64,000 nucleotides of DNA. Source: Arthrobacter sp. B1I2 (GTDB taxonomy: Bacteria > Actinomycetota > Actinomycetes > Actinomycetales > Micrococcaceae). The notes beneath the pieces were generated by a model. That model searched no databases, was not told the DNA's origin, and worked only from the letters and a program-made list of their open reading frames with translations. The stretch is taken from contig NZ_JAUSYC010000001.1 of NCBI RefSeq assembly GCF_030816485.1, positions 2,976,001-3,040,000 of the forward strand, read 5' to 3'. Position 1 is the first letter of the stretch. Each line of letters begins with the position of its first letter. Of the stretch, positions 36,284 to 44,928 are shown one piece after another. The translations under genes and the position numbers were made by a program.

Positions 36284-36597
36284 TCGATGTTGCCTTCCAG
36301 TTGGGTGGCCTGCCGCTTCGTGGTCCGCCAGGACCAGCGGAGGTCCTTGATGGCCCAATAGCCCGCGCCGTTCATAACGGCGAAACCTGCTATGCCCAGG
36401 GAAGGCGCCCGGATCACCAGGCCGAGGAGCAGGACGCAGACCCCTGCAGCGAAAAGGAGCAGTCCGCGCCTGAACCGGGTCCGACGGGACAGTGTGAAGG
36501 CATCCCTGCCAAGCAGGGCGGCGAGCCCGGGATCTTCCTCTTCCAGGCCGTCGCCGATCAGCTCGAGTTCGCGTTTTTCGAATTCAGAGAGTGGCAC
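36280..36597 (-). CDS. DUF3040 membrane protein
   Basis: Protein of 105 residues. N-terminal MPLSEFEKRELELIGDGLEE is the DUF3040 signature, followed by DAFTLSRRTRFRRG and two transmembrane helices (LLLFAAGVCVLLLGLVI and LGIAGFAVMNGAGYWAI), then a basic tail. Function is unknown; family members are short, two-helix actinobacterial proteins. Its stop overlaps the hemerythrin start (ATGA), an arrangement that makes it the upstream partner in a two-gene operon. Confidence 0.85.
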   Translation of the reverse strand: MPLSEFEKRELELIGDGLEEEDPGLAALLGRDAFTLSRRTRFRRGLLLFAAGVCVLLLGLVIRAPSLGIAGFAVMNGAGYWAIKDLRWSWRTTKRQATQLEGNIE

Positions 36598-36636
36598 AAT
36601 TGCACCCCGCTGTCCATTGTCTGCCGCTGCCGGACG

Positions 36637-36891
36637 TCAGGTACCCGGGTGGCCGCGCAGGACGGCCAACCTGTTCCGGTATTCCGTGACGTCGATCTCC
36701 CCACGCGCAAAACGCTCAGCCAGCACGTCCTCTGCCGGCCGGGGCGGCGGGGGCTGGGTGTGCGGGGAGGGCGCCCGCAGGGAACGGGCCAGCAGGACAA
36801 TACCGGTGATGATTGCTCCCCAGACCATCACCATGCTGATGCTCATCAGGACATAGCCCCAAAGGCCCATGCCGTCGTTCCAGCCGTACAC
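36637..36891 (-). CDS. SHOCT-domain membrane protein, 84 aa
   Basis: One transmembrane helix (WGYVLMSISMVMVWGAIITG), a proline-rich linker, and a C-terminal SHOCT motif AEDVLAERFARGEIDVTEYRNRLAVL. SHOCT segments are short oligomerisation or C-terminal modules in many small membrane proteins; the role here is unknown. GTG 36891 (MYGWNDGMG) is selected because AGGAGGT lies 7 nt upstream; a longer in-frame extension overlaps the deacetylase gene and is not convincing. Confidence 0.75.
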   Translation of the reverse strand: MYGWNDGMGLWGYVLMSISMVMVWGAIITGIVLLARSLRAPSPHTQPPPPRPAEDVLAERFARGEIDVTEYRNRLAVLRGHPGT

Positions 36892-36997
36892 TTCCACGAC
36901 CTCCGGTTTGGTGAAAGACGGACGCCAACCGTCCGCCTTCCCTCCCAGTATTGGATGCTGCGGGCGCCTGGGGGCAGAGCCATTGGTCCTGCTTCGG

Positions 36998-37987
36998 TCA
37001 ACGTCTAAGCAGCGCATCGAGGGTGGCGAAGCCGTACCCGGCGGCCGTGATGCGGTCAATGACCTGCGGGAGGGCGTCGGCGTCGAGGGTGGTGCCGTCG
37101 TCGGGATTTGAGCCGATGTGCATGAGGACAATTTCGCCGGGCTGCAGCCCCACCTGGACGCGGTCGGCCACCGACTGGACGCTCGCGCCGCCACTGCTGC
37201 CTTTCCAGCCCAGGGTGTCCACGGTCCACCGCACAGCCACGTAGCCGAGGGTGTTGACCGCGGCAATGGTTCGGGCGTCCCGTTCGCCGTAGGGGAAACG
37301 GAACAGCGGCCTGGGATCGGCGCCCGCTGCCAGGATGGTCTGCTCGGCACCGCGCACCTGTTGGGCGATCAGGTCGTTGCTGAGTCCAGTGAATCCCGGA
37401 TGCGTCATGGAGTGGTTTGCCACCCGGTGCCCGGCCGCTGCGATCTGTGCAACGCCCTGCGGGTTGTTTGCGGCCCAGTTGCCGGTCAGGAAGAAGGTGG
37501 CGCTGATCCCCCTGGCTGAAAGGGTGGACAGGATCCTGGGCAGTCCTGCCGCATTGGCTCCGGCATCGAAGGTGAGGGCAACCACCCGGCCCGACCCGGG
37601 GATGACGGTCACGTCCTGGCCGCGAAGGGATTCCGGAAACGAGGCCGGCTGCGGGGGAGTACCCGGTTCCTCCGGAGCCGTTGGCACGGCCGGGGGTTCC
37701 GGCACCTGGGGTTCAGGGACCGGCGGCACGGTGATGGGTGGCTCCACCGGAGACTGGCCTGCTTCGGGGGTGTCGGCCTCCTGCGGCTGCGACGCTTCAG
37801 GGCCCGCTGAGCTGGATGGGGCGATCGAGAAGGATGGCGAAGAGGGTAAGGCGGACGGCTGGGCCGACGGCGGACCACCCGTCAGTGCCGGAATCAACAG
37901 GGCCAGGGCGATGGCCAGGACCACCAGCGCGCCGGCGAGCGCTATGGCGAGCGTCCGCCGTCGTGCTTCACTGGCTGGCACTGCCAT
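36998..37987 (-). CDS. Membrane-anchored polysaccharide deacetylase (NodB domain)
   Basis: Protein of 329 residues: N-terminal transmembrane anchor (~12-33), a Pro/Ser/Glu-rich linker to ~125 that would span the wall, then a NodB-homology domain. Motif 1 is VVALTFDAGANAAGLP (Asp141; the second Asp of the classical TFDD is Ala), motif 2 NHSMTHPG (His192, His196 metal ligands), motif 3 RFPYGERDA, and late motif IVLMHIGSNPDDGTT. It should de-N-acetylate peptidoglycan or another surface glycan outside the cell. The ATG follows GGGCGGG. Confidence 0.88.
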   Translation of the reverse strand: MAVPASEARRRTLAIALAGALVVLAIALALLIPALTGGPPSAQPSALPSSPSFSIAPSSSAGPEASQPQEADTPEAGQSPVEPPITVPPVPEPQVPEPPAVPTAPEEPGTPPQPASFPESLRGQDVTVIPGSGRVVALTFDAGANAAGLPRILSTLSARGISATFFLTGNWAANNPQGVAQIAAAGHRVANHSMTHPGFTGLSNDLIAQQVRGAEQTILAAGADPRPLFRFPYGERDARTIAAVNTLGYVAVRWTVDTLGWKGSSGGASVQSVADRVQVGLQPGEIVLMHIGSNPDDGTTLDADALPQVIDRITAAGYGFATLDALLRR

Positions 37988-38030
37988 CACCCGCCCAAAA
38001 GGCTAATGTCCCTTGTCAACGCCCGTTCCG

Positions 38031-38498
38031 TCAGGAACCCGTGGACTTGTCGGTCCTGATCTCGGGGGTGTGGACCACCAGAACGGGGCAATGGGCGTGG
38101 GCCACGATCGCGGAGCTCACGGAGCCCAGGAGCAGACCGCCGAATCCGCCGTGCCCCCGGCGCCCCACCACAATCATGTCGGCGTTCCGGCTGGCATCGA
38201 TCAGGGCCTCCCGTGGGTGGCTCCTGACCAGGGTTGGGGAGACGTTGGCGGGGGTTTCGGCTCCGAAGGCTTGTGCCACTGCCTCGTCCAGGATCTTTTT
38301 GGCGCCCTCCTCGAAGCCCTCGATGCCCATCATGACGTAGCCGGAGTACACCTGCGGGTACTCCCAACAGGCGACGGCCTGGACCTTGGCACCCAGGGGA
38401 GTGGCAAGCCGTTGCGCCTGGCGGAGTGCCTCCACGGACGCCTCCGATCCGTCGACGCCCACCACGATCCTGGCTATTGGTGCCCCGGCAATGCTCAT
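38031..38498 (-). CDS. Universal stress protein, single UspA domain
   Basis: Protein of 155 residues: ARIVVGVDGSEASVEALRQA, CWEYPQVYSGYVMMGIEGFEE, ATP-loop IVVGRRGHGGFGGLLLGSVS followed by HAHCPVLVVHTPE. It is a close paralogue of the Usp at 35253. A DosR-like box lies 63 nt before the start, overlapping the stop codon of the upstream DUF4389 gene, so it has its own promoter rather than depending on that gene. Confidence 0.92.
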   Translation of the reverse strand: MSIAGAPIARIVVGVDGSEASVEALRQAQRLATPLGAKVQAVACWEYPQVYSGYVMMGIEGFEEGAKKILDEAVAQAFGAETPANVSPTLVRSHPREALIDASRNADMIVVGRRGHGGFGGLLLGSVSSAIVAHAHCPVLVVHTPEIRTDKSTGS

Positions 38499-38561
38499 GT
38501 CTGCTCCCTCATCGGACCCGCGTTGTCACGCTCATCATGCCTGCAGGCACAGGGGTGAACT

Positions 38562-38576
38562 AGGGCCGAAGGTCAC
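38562..38576 (-). promoter_or_regulatory. DosR-like box upstream of usp
   Basis: Minus strand reads GTGACCTTCGGCCCT, 12 of 14 defined positions of GGGACTTTNGGCCCT, oriented towards the usp start 63 nt away. Confidence 0.6.
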
Positions 38577-40243
38577 GGCACGTCGACAGGCGGCGCGCCG
38601 GCCGGGCGAATGGCCTCCCCGGGCCACGCAGGCTCGGTGGACCCCTGGTCCAGCCGGAACGGCGGATATTCGTCCCGCATCAGCGCGGTGTACACCAGGA
38701 CACGGTAGATCCAGCGGTCGATGCCGAGGATGAGATCGAACAGCGGGCGTTGGTAGCGGCCGCTGAACAGCAGGATCACTGCCGCGATCAGGACCAGCAG
38801 CCCCAGCAGGGACAGGCCTGCACTTTGTTCATAGGTTGCGCCGACGACGGTGTCGTCTGTGCGCCACCGCCATGTCGTGTTGGTGAACGCAGCCACCACG
38901 AGCAGGTGCGGGATCGCCAGGAGCCACCATTTCACCAGGACCAGCCCGCGGGAGAGCCGCTGCGGATAATCCACCTCAAAGTCGGCCGGGTAATTGGTGC
39001 GTTTGAGCGTAAAGGGCGGGTAGAGGTCAGTGCCGACGGCGGCGTAGGCATAAAACGCTACCCGCCAGTTCCACCGCAGGACGCCAACATTGAAGTCGAA
39101 CAGTGCCCGCGGGTACCGGGCGGTGAACAGGATGGCGAAGCCCGCCACGATGGTGGTGATGGCAAACGCGAACCACAGGAAGAAGAGAAGGATGAAATGC
39201 GGTATGGCCAGGAACCACTTGACCAGCCACATCCAACGTGACAGGCCGGGATCAAGCTCGCCAAAGAGCCTTGCGGGGTAGCCCGGGCGGTCTTCGGCCG
39301 CCGCGGTGAACGGCCGGGGTGGGGGCGCCGCCCCCGGTGCTGCCGGTGCTGTCTGGGCTCCCGGCTGGTCCCAGGACGCCGGTGCGGCTCCCTGGCCTGC
39401 GGGGACCTGGAACTGCCCTGCCGGGGCTTGGCCTGCCGGGACCTGGAACTGCCCTGCCGGGGCTTGGCCTGCCGGGACCTGGAACTGCCCTGCCGGGACC
39501 TGTCCTGGACCGCCCATCCCGGGCCCGCCCATCCCCGGCCCGCCTGACGCCGGGCCGCCGGATGGATGCCGCGCATGCCGGCCCAGCCCCGCGGCGCCAA
39601 AGATGATGAGGGGAATGCCGATCACCAGCGCGATGAGCCCGCCCACCAGCAGGCCCGTGGCGGCCGGCCGGATCAGGTCCGAGCGGAAGCCGGCCTGCGC
39701 CTGGACATCCACGACGGAAGAAGCGTCGGCGTTCATCACCACCACTTCCCAAGCGCCGGGAGTGATGTTCCAGTTAAGCTCCTGCTCTCCCGGACCTGAA
39801 GCGGAGGCGGTCCAAAAGCGTTGGTCAGCCGGTGGTGATGCTGGGGTGCCTCCCGGTACGTCGCGGTATTCGGCGCGGAAAGGCCGCTGGCGGATGTTCA
39901 ACAGTTCCGAGTGGTGCACTCCTGACAAATACTGTTCGACGTCGGCTTGCGGGCCGATGCCAATAAACACCGGCTTGTCCGGCGACACTGATTCAACGCG
40001 CAGTCGCAGGGTGCCGATATCGAAGGGAAGCCTGCCGGGAACATCATCGCCAATGGCATCGGCCCGCGGGGAGGTGAGGGCAAAGGAGCTGACGGAAAAA
40101 CGCGACGTACCGGACGACAGGTATCCGTCCCCCTGGATCGATCCCACAGCTGACGCCACGGCTCCGCCCGCCAACGCAGCCAGGCCCGGAAGCGTTATCA
40201 GGATCCCGAGGACCAGCATGATGATGGCGGCGGACTTCTTCAT
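38573..40243 (-). CDS. DUF4389 membrane protein with low-complexity linker
   Basis: Protein of 556 residues. The N-terminal part has a signal/anchor helix (IIMLVLGILITLPGLAALAG), an extracellular beta-rich domain and a second membrane helix (~190-212). A Gly/Pro/Gln-rich linker with three 12-residue repeats follows, then a C-terminal four-helix membrane module with two DUF4389 units (YPARLFGELDPGLSRWMWLV and YPQRLSRGLVLVKWWLLAIP, each followed by RWIYRVLVY-type segments). Function is unknown. ATG 40243 follows GGAAGGT at 7 nt. It sits between two usp genes. Confidence 0.8.
   Translation of the reverse strand: MKKSAAIIMLVLGILITLPGLAALAGGAVASAVGSIQGDGYLSSGTSRFSVSSFALTSPRADAIGDDVPGRLPFDIGTLRLRVESVSPDKPVFIGIGPQADVEQYLSGVHHSELLNIRQRPFRAEYRDVPGGTPASPPADQRFWTASASGPGEQELNWNITPGAWEVVVMNADASSVVDVQAQAGFRSDLIRPAATGLLVGGLIALVIGIPLIIFGAAGLGRHARHPSGGPASGGPGMGGPGMGGPGQVPAGQFQVPAGQAPAGQFQVPAGQAPAGQFQVPAGQGAAPASWDQPGAQTAPAAPGAAPPPRPFTAAAEDRPGYPARLFGELDPGLSRWMWLVKWFLAIPHFILLFFLWFAFAITTIVAGFAILFTARYPRALFDFNVGVLRWNWRVAFYAYAAVGTDLYPPFTLKRTNYPADFEVDYPQRLSRGLVLVKWWLLAIPHLLVVAAFTNTTWRWRTDDTVVGATYEQSAGLSLLGLLVLIAAVILLFSGRYQRPLFDLILGIDRWIYRVLVYTALMRDEYPPFRLDQGSTEPAWPGEAIRPAGAPPVDVP
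39394..39501. repeat. Three 36-bp in-frame tandem repeats
   Basis: Units at 39394-39429, 39430-39465 and 39466-39501 are nearly identical and encode QVPAGQ and APAGQF blocks in the cytoplasmic or periplasmic linker of the DUF4389 protein. Sequence identity at nucleotide level, including silent sites, indicates recent expansion; copy number probably varies between strains. Confidence 0.85.
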
Positions 40244-40304
40244 GGTGTCGTACCTTCCGGTGGGCATTTGTGGAGGGCGGAGGAAGACCAGCAGGCGTTC
40301 CGGC

Positions 40305-41171
40305 CTAAATGGTGCCGTGGGCGGCGTCAGTCCGTGTGATGATCGTGGGGCACGGGAGGTGCTTCAGGACGCCGTGCGCGGTCGAACCGAGCAGGAGGCG
40401 CTTAAAGGCGCCCCTGCCGCGACTGCCCACAACAAGCAGCCTCGCCCCGGCGGCGGCGTCAACGAGGGCGTCCACCGCGCCTTTGTCGCTTTCGAGCCGC
40501 TGGTGCACGGTCAGGTCCGGGTAATCTTCCTTGAGTCCGGCGACGGTCTCAGAGAGCACAATGCGTTCCTCGTCCACCATGAGGTCCGCGAGCGCCCCCG
40601 GGACCAGGCCGGCGTCAACAATGGGGTCGGGCACATTCACGGCATAGACAACCGTGAGTTCGTCTCCGTCGCGGTCTGCTTCAGCGGCGGCAAAGGCCAC
40701 GGCCTGCGTTGCCTCGGCGGATCCGTCCACGCCCACCACCACTCCTGACCTTCCTTCCAGGTCGTGGGTTCCGACGACGGCGACAGGGACTTTGGCGGCG
40801 GTGGCGACCTGGAGTGCGCGGTCGGCGAGGGCACCGCCGAGGTGGCCGCTGCCGGAACCAATGACCATCATCGAGGTCCTCTTGGAGTACTTGGCCAGGG
40901 CCCCGCCTACGCTTCCGGTGAGCAGTTCCGTGTCCGGCGTCACCGGCACGGTACCTTCGAGCCGGCCGGCGGCGGTCTTGAGGAGTTCCTCACCGACCTG
41001 CTGGAGTGTTCCGAACCAGGGATAGGGTTCGGCAACCCACCGGTCATCGACGACGTGGACGATCACCAGCGGGAGGCCAAAGCGGTGGGCGCGGCGCGCC
41101 GCCCACAGGACCGCGGCCTGGCTTTGCGCTGAATCGTTGGTGCCCACAGCGATGGGTTTTTGGGATGTCAT
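40305..41171 (-). CDS. Universal stress protein, two UspA domains
   Basis: Tandem Usp of 288 residues. Domain 1: PIAVGTNDSAQSQAAVLWAA and MMVIGSGSGHLGGALADRAL; domain 2: GVVVGVDGSAEATQAVAFAA and VVGSRGRGAFKRLLLGSTAHGV then HLPCPTIITR. It is the right-most member of the stress island and a paralogue of the Usp at 31032-31898. A DosR-like box matching 13 of 14 defined positions lies 71 nt before the start. Confidence 0.92.
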   Translation of the reverse strand: MTSQKPIAVGTNDSAQSQAAVLWAARRAHRFGLPLVIVHVVDDRWVAEPYPWFGTLQQVGEELLKTAAGRLEGTVPVTPDTELLTGSVGGALAKYSKRTSMMVIGSGSGHLGGALADRALQVATAAKVPVAVVGTHDLEGRSGVVVGVDGSAEATQAVAFAAAEADRDGDELTVVYAVNVPDPIVDAGLVPGALADLMVDEERIVLSETVAGLKEDYPDLTVHQRLESDKGAVDALVDAAAGARLLVVGSRGRGAFKRLLLGSTAHGVLKHLPCPTIITRTDAAHGTI

Positions 41172-41242
41172 GGCCGCACTTCCTGCCCGTCTTGAATGGT
41201 CTTCCTGCTTTTCAAGACTGGCCCCGCCGTTACCGGCACTCT

Positions 41243-41257
41243 AGGGCCAAAAGTCAC
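41243..41257 (-). promoter_or_regulatory. DosR-like box upstream of usp
   Basis: Minus strand reads GTGACTTTTGGCCCT: one mismatch (position 2) to GGGACTTTNGGCCCT. 71 nt before the usp start at 41171 and oriented towards it; the best gene-oriented copy in the window. Confidence 0.65.
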
Positions 41258-41375
41258 GGAAGCGCTGTTCAGGCCGCCCTGTGCCGCGTCAGCGGTCCAG
41301 GTGCGCTGGCTCCGGACCAGCGCCCGCTTCCCACCCCGGTCCAAAATGCTGTTCACAGGCAATACAGTTCCTCAG

Positions 41376-41387
41376 TATGCTTACTAT
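41376..41387. promoter_or_regulatory. Imperfect palindrome before the acidic-protein gene
   Basis: AGTATGCTTACT pairs AGTA with TACT and shares ATGCTTAC with the perfect palindrome in front of the stress SDR gene (48695-48708, minus). It lies 33 nt upstream of the ATG at 41421 and may be a shared operator. Confidence 0.35.
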
Positions 41388-41420
41388 TGTCCGCCTACGG
41401 TCACTGCGAAAGGCATCATC

Positions 41421-41852
41421 ATGACTGAACAGAACCTCCCCGACAATGAGCTGGAAGTTGTGCAGGAAGACGACGTCCTTCTCGACGAAACTCCCGGCGC
41501 GGCGTCGTCCCTGGAGCTGGACCCTGTGAACGGGGAACCGGACAGCTACCCAGGGGCTGCCGAGAACAATCCGGACCGCTGGCAGGAGGACCCGTTGCTG
41601 CAGGACGAAGCAGTCTCGGGCGAAGAGGAGGACTTCCTGAGCGACCAGACGCTGCGGGACGAAAGCGCGCAGGCACGGTACCGCTCCGGCGATGAGCAGG
41701 TGCCGCCGGACACCCCCACCCTTGGGGAAGCAGCAGCCGACGTCGATTTCGGCGAAAACCCCACCGGCCTCGAGGCGGACGCCAGCGACGACGAGGAAAA
41801 CTTCGGCGGCTCACCGCTCAGCGAGTTCGAGCCTGACGACCTGGAACGCTAG
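41421..41852 (+). CDS. Highly acidic soluble protein of unknown function, 143 aa
   Basis: Extremely acidic, with blocks such as NELEVVQEDDVLLDETPG, SGEEEDFLSDQTLRDES and DASDDEENFGG, and very few hydrophobic residues; probably intrinsically disordered. No family is recognised with confidence. ATG 41421 follows AAAGGCATCATC. It is transcribed rightwards, away from the last usp, with a palindrome related to that of the stress SDR in its promoter, so a general-stress role is possible. Confidence 0.65.
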   Translation: MTEQNLPDNELEVVQEDDVLLDETPGAASSLELDPVNGEPDSYPGAAENNPDRWQEDPLLQDEAVSGEEEDFLSDQTLRDESAQARYRSGDEQVPPDTPTLGEAAADVDFGENPTGLEADASDDEENFGGSPLSEFEPDDLER

Positions 41853-41902
41853 CAACCTCGCGGGCCGGGCCCATCAGGCCCGGCCGGCAGGGGAGGAAAT
41901 CC

Positions 41903-42427
41903 ATGCAATCCAAAGAACTGCTGCTGGAGGCCTTCAATCGCCTGCCGGATCTGGTCCGGCAGGTACTGGAAGGGCTCGACGAGGCACACCTGCAGCGACG
42001 TCCTGCCGGCAACGGCAACTCCATCGCCTGGCTGGTCTGGCACACGGGGAGGGTGGAAGATGCGCAGGTTGCCTCCGCATCGGGGTTGGAACAGGTCTGG
42101 ACGGCGGAAGGATTCGTGTCCCGCTTCGGCCTCCCCCTGGCGGACAGGGACACGGGCTATGGCCACTCCAGCGAGCAGGTGGACGCCGTCCGGGCACCCC
42201 GGGAACTCCTGCTGGAGTACTACGAGGCCGTCCACCGCCAGAGTGCCAAAGTCCTCGAAGGAATAGGGGATTCGGACCTGGACCGGGTCGTCGACAGGCA
42301 CTGGGATCCGCCCGTAACCCTGGGAGTGCGGCTGGTCAGCATCCTGGGTGACTGCCTCCAGCACCTTGGCCAGGCCGCCTACGCCAAGGGGCTTCATGCC
42401 GGGATGGCAGACACCGGCGGTGCGTGA
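41903..42427 (+). CDS. DinB/DUF664-family protein
   Basis: Four-helix-bundle protein of 174 residues: VRQVLEGLDEAHLQRRPAGN, SIAWLVWHTGRVEDAQVA (metal-ligand-type His), and a late helix VSILGDCLQHLGQAAYAKG with the third His. The arrangement matches DUF664/DinB-like proteins, some of which are thiol-dependent S-transferases using mycothiol or bacillithiol in their hosts. ATG 41903 follows GGGAGGAAA. The stop overlaps the GTG start of the tRNase Z-like gene, so the two are translationally coupled. Confidence 0.85.
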   Translation: MQSKELLLEAFNRLPDLVRQVLEGLDEAHLQRRPAGNGNSIAWLVWHTGRVEDAQVASASGLEQVWTAEGFVSRFGLPLADRDTGYGHSSEQVDAVRAPRELLLEYYEAVHRQSAKVLEGIGDSDLDRVVDRHWDPPVTLGVRLVSILGDCLQHLGQAAYAKGLHAGMADTGGA

Positions 42428-43367
42428 ACTCGTGGTGCTGGGCACCGCATCCCAGGTTCCCACCCGGTCCCGGAACCATAACGGCTACTTCCTGCGCTGG
42501 GACGGCGAAGGGTTACTTTTCGATCCCGGCGAGGGCACCCAGCGCCAAATGATCCACGCCGGAGTCGCAGCAAGCCGCATCACCAGGATCTGCCTTACGC
42601 ATGTGCACGGGGACCACTGTTACGGCCTTCCCGGAGTCCTCTCCCGCATGGCACTGGACGGCGTGCAGCATCCGGTCCACCTGCATTATCCGGCGTCCGG
42701 AGGCGATGTGGTCCGCGCACTGGTGGCTGTCAGTTCGCCTGGTATCGACTTGAGGCTGCACCCGCACGGCAGCGGCGGCCCCATCGCCGAGGGCCTGGAT
42801 GTGCGCCCCCTGAAACACCGCATCGAAACGTACGGCTACCTGCTTACCGAGCCCGACGGCCGCACTTTCCTGCCGGAGCGACTGCGGGCGGCAGGAATCC
42901 GAGGGCCCGATGTCGGCCGGCTGCAGCGCGAAGGCGTCCTCGGGGCGGCCAGGCTGGAAGAGGTGAGCATTCCCAGGCCGGGCCAGCGTTTTGCCATCAT
43001 CATGGACACCGCACCGTGCGCCGGTGCCGAAGAACTGGCAGCCGGCACCGATCTGCTGGTCACCGAATCAACATTCAGTGACGACGACGGCGGGCTGGCG
43101 CAGCAGTACCTGCACCTGACCGCCGGGCAGGCCGGGGAACTTGCGGCGTCCGGAAAGACCCGAACCCTCGTGCTCACCCACTTCTCATCACGGTACGGCG
43201 ACGACGTTTCCCTGCTCGCGCTGCAGGCGCGGGCCAGGGCTCCGGAAACCACGGTCATCGCCGCCGAGGACCTGCAGCGCATTGCCGTTCCACGCCGCCG
43301 GCATCCGGTGCGGGAAACATCAGGCGAAACTACAGCGATAGGGTTAAACCATGACGGCAGCAGCTGA
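42420..43367 (+). CDS. rnz: Ribonuclease Z (tRNA 3'-processing metallo-beta-lactamase)
   Basis: Zinc endonuclease of 315 residues that trims tRNA 3' trailers. The metallo-beta-lactamase motif is [14 protein letters not shown], followed by the family-typical [18 protein letters not shown] (metal Asp), [10 protein letters not shown] and the late HFSSRY motif. N-terminus [21 protein letters not shown] is characteristic. GTG 42420 gives the shortest normal N-terminus and overlaps the DUF664 stop by 8 nt; ATG 42396 (MPGWQTPAV) is an alternative. The exosite arm is the short type. Confidence 0.88.
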   Translation: MRELVVLGTASQVPTRSRNHNGYFLRWDGEGLLFDPGEGTQRQMIHAGVAASRITRICLTHVHGDHCYGLPGVLSRMALDGVQHPVHLHYPASGGDVVRALVAVSSPGIDLRLHPHGSGGPIAEGLDVRPLKHRIETYGYLLTEPDGRTFLPERLRAAGIRGPDVGRLQREGVLGAARLEEVSIPRPGQRFAIIMDTAPCAGAEELAAGTDLLVTESTFSDDDGGLAQQYLHLTAGQAGELAASGKTRTLVLTHFSSRYGDDVSLLALQARARAPETTVIAAEDLQRIAVPRRRHPVRETSGETTAIGLNHDGSS

Positions 43368-44820
43368 ATCCACGGTCAATTTCGACGGCCGGTTCGCGCG
43401 GGAACTGGCGGAACTCGCTGTTCCCTGGCAGGCCGAGGAAGCCCCCAGCCCCGAACTCCTGGTCCTGAACGAGAAGCTCGCATACGACCTGGGCCTTGAT
43501 CCGCAGTACCTGCGCAGTCCCGAAGGGGTGCGGCTCCTGGTGGGTAACCACGTCCCCGAAGGCGCCACCCCTGTGGCGCAGGCATACGCAGGCCACCAGT
43601 TTGGCGGCTACTCGCCGCTGCTCGGCGACGGACGTGCCCTGCTGCTCGGCGAGGTTACGGACCAAAGCGGCCGCCTCCTCGACGTCCATCTTAAAGGCTC
43701 GGGACGCACGCCTTTCGCCCGCGCAGGGGACGGCCGCGCCGTCGTCGGACCCATGCTGCGCGAGTACCTGGTCAGTGAGGCCATGCACGCCCTGCACATT
43801 CCCACCACCCGCTCGCTCGCCGTCGTGGCAACCGGACGGCAGGTCCGCCGGGATGGCATGCTGCCCGGCGCCGTGCTGACACGGGTGGCTGGCAGCCACC
43901 TGCGCGTTGGCAGCTTCCAGTACGCTCGGGCCACGGAAAACATGGACCTCCTGAAGCGGTTGGCGGACCACGCCATCAGCCGGCACTATCCGCACGCCGC
44001 CGAAGCCGAAAATCCGTACCTGGCCCTCTTCGGTTCCGTCGTCTCCGCCCAGGCCGCGCTGGTGGCACGCTGGATGCTGGTGGGGTTTGTGCACGGGGTC
44101 ATGAATACGGACAACATGACCATTTCAGGGGAAACAATCGACTACGGCCCCTGCGCGTTCATGGATGCGTTCAATCCCGCCGCCGTCTACAGCTCCATCG
44201 ATGTCAGCGGACGGTACGCCTACGCCAACCAGCCGGTGCTTGCCGAATGGAACCTTGCCCGGCTCGCGGAGGCGATGCTGCCGCTCATCGACGCGGACCA
44301 GGAGAAGGCGGTTGCCCCCGCGGTGGAGGTGCTGGGACAGTTCCGCGGACAATACAGCAGGGCATGGTCCAGCGGCATGAAAACCAAGCTCGGCCTGGTA
44401 ATCAATGCGGAAAGTAACGACGCCGCCGCGTCCGGCCTGGTGGACGATGCCATCGCCATTCTGAAGGACGGCCCGGTGGACTACACCTTGTTCTTCCGGA
44501 ACCTCGGCAAGGCGGCCCGGGGCGACCTCCGCCCCGTGCGCGGTATGGTTCTTGACCTGGCCGCATTCGACGCCTGGGCTGAGCGGTGGCAGGCCATGAA
44601 ACCCGACGCGGTGCTGATGGACAGCGTTAATCCGGCCTATATCCCCCGCAACCACCTCCTGGAGGAGGCACTGTCCGCAGCCACTGAAGGAAATCTGGCT
44701 CCTGTGCAGCAGCTGCTGGAGGCGGTCGGGGAGCCCTTTACCGAGCGGCCGGGGCTGGAGCGCTACGCGGAAGGCGCCCCCGAAGATTTCGGCAACTACA
44801 TGACTTTCTGCGGGACCTGA
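43351..44820 (+). CDS. selO: Protein adenylyltransferase SelO (YdiU/UPF0061)
   Basis: Pseudokinase-fold enzyme of 489 residues that AMPylates proteins on Ser/Thr/Tyr. Family segments are intact: [49 protein letters not shown], and the active-site region HGVMNTDNM (Asp254, Asn255) and DYGPCAFMD (Asp264). The bacterial enzyme responds to oxidative stress in the cases studied. It overlaps the 3' end of the tRNase Z gene by 17 nt and is followed by a strong terminator. The C-terminus lacks the extra CxxU tail of eukaryotic SelO. Confidence 0.93.
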   Translation: MTAAAESTVNFDGRFARELAELAVPWQAEEAPSPELLVLNEKLAYDLGLDPQYLRSPEGVRLLVGNHVPEGATPVAQAYAGHQFGGYSPLLGDGRALLLGEVTDQSGRLLDVHLKGSGRTPFARAGDGRAVVGPMLREYLVSEAMHALHIPTTRSLAVVATGRQVRRDGMLPGAVLTRVAGSHLRVGSFQYARATENMDLLKRLADHAISRHYPHAAEAENPYLALFGSVVSAQAALVARWMLVGFVHGVMNTDNMTISGETIDYGPCAFMDAFNPAAVYSSIDVSGRYAYANQPVLAEWNLARLAEAMLPLIDADQEKAVAPAVEVLGQFRGQYSRAWSSGMKTKLGLVINAESNDAAASGLVDDAIAILKDGPVDYTLFFRNLGKAARGDLRPVRGMVLDLAAFDAWAERWQAMKPDAVLMDSVNPAYIPRNHLLEEALSAATEGNLAPVQQLLEAVGEPFTERPGLERYAEGAPEDFGNYMTFCGT

Positions 44821-44848
44821 CGGCTTCCGGCCTCCGGGTGACAGAACG

Positions 44849-44891
44849 ACAGGAGGGCGGCGGCCGGGATACCCGGCTGCCGCCCTCCTGT
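44849..44891. terminator. Bidirectional hairpin between selO and the NlpC/P60 gene
   Basis: A 13-bp perfect stem ACAGGAGGGCGGC/GCCGCCCTCCTGT encloses a second stem GCCGGG/CCCGGC with loop ATA. It lies 28 nt after the selO stop and 37 nt from the end of the convergent cell-wall gene; short TTT follows on the right. Confidence 0.85.
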
Positions 44892-44928
44892 TTGAAGCCA
44901 GCTTCGCTGTGGCGAAGCGTCGCGAAGA

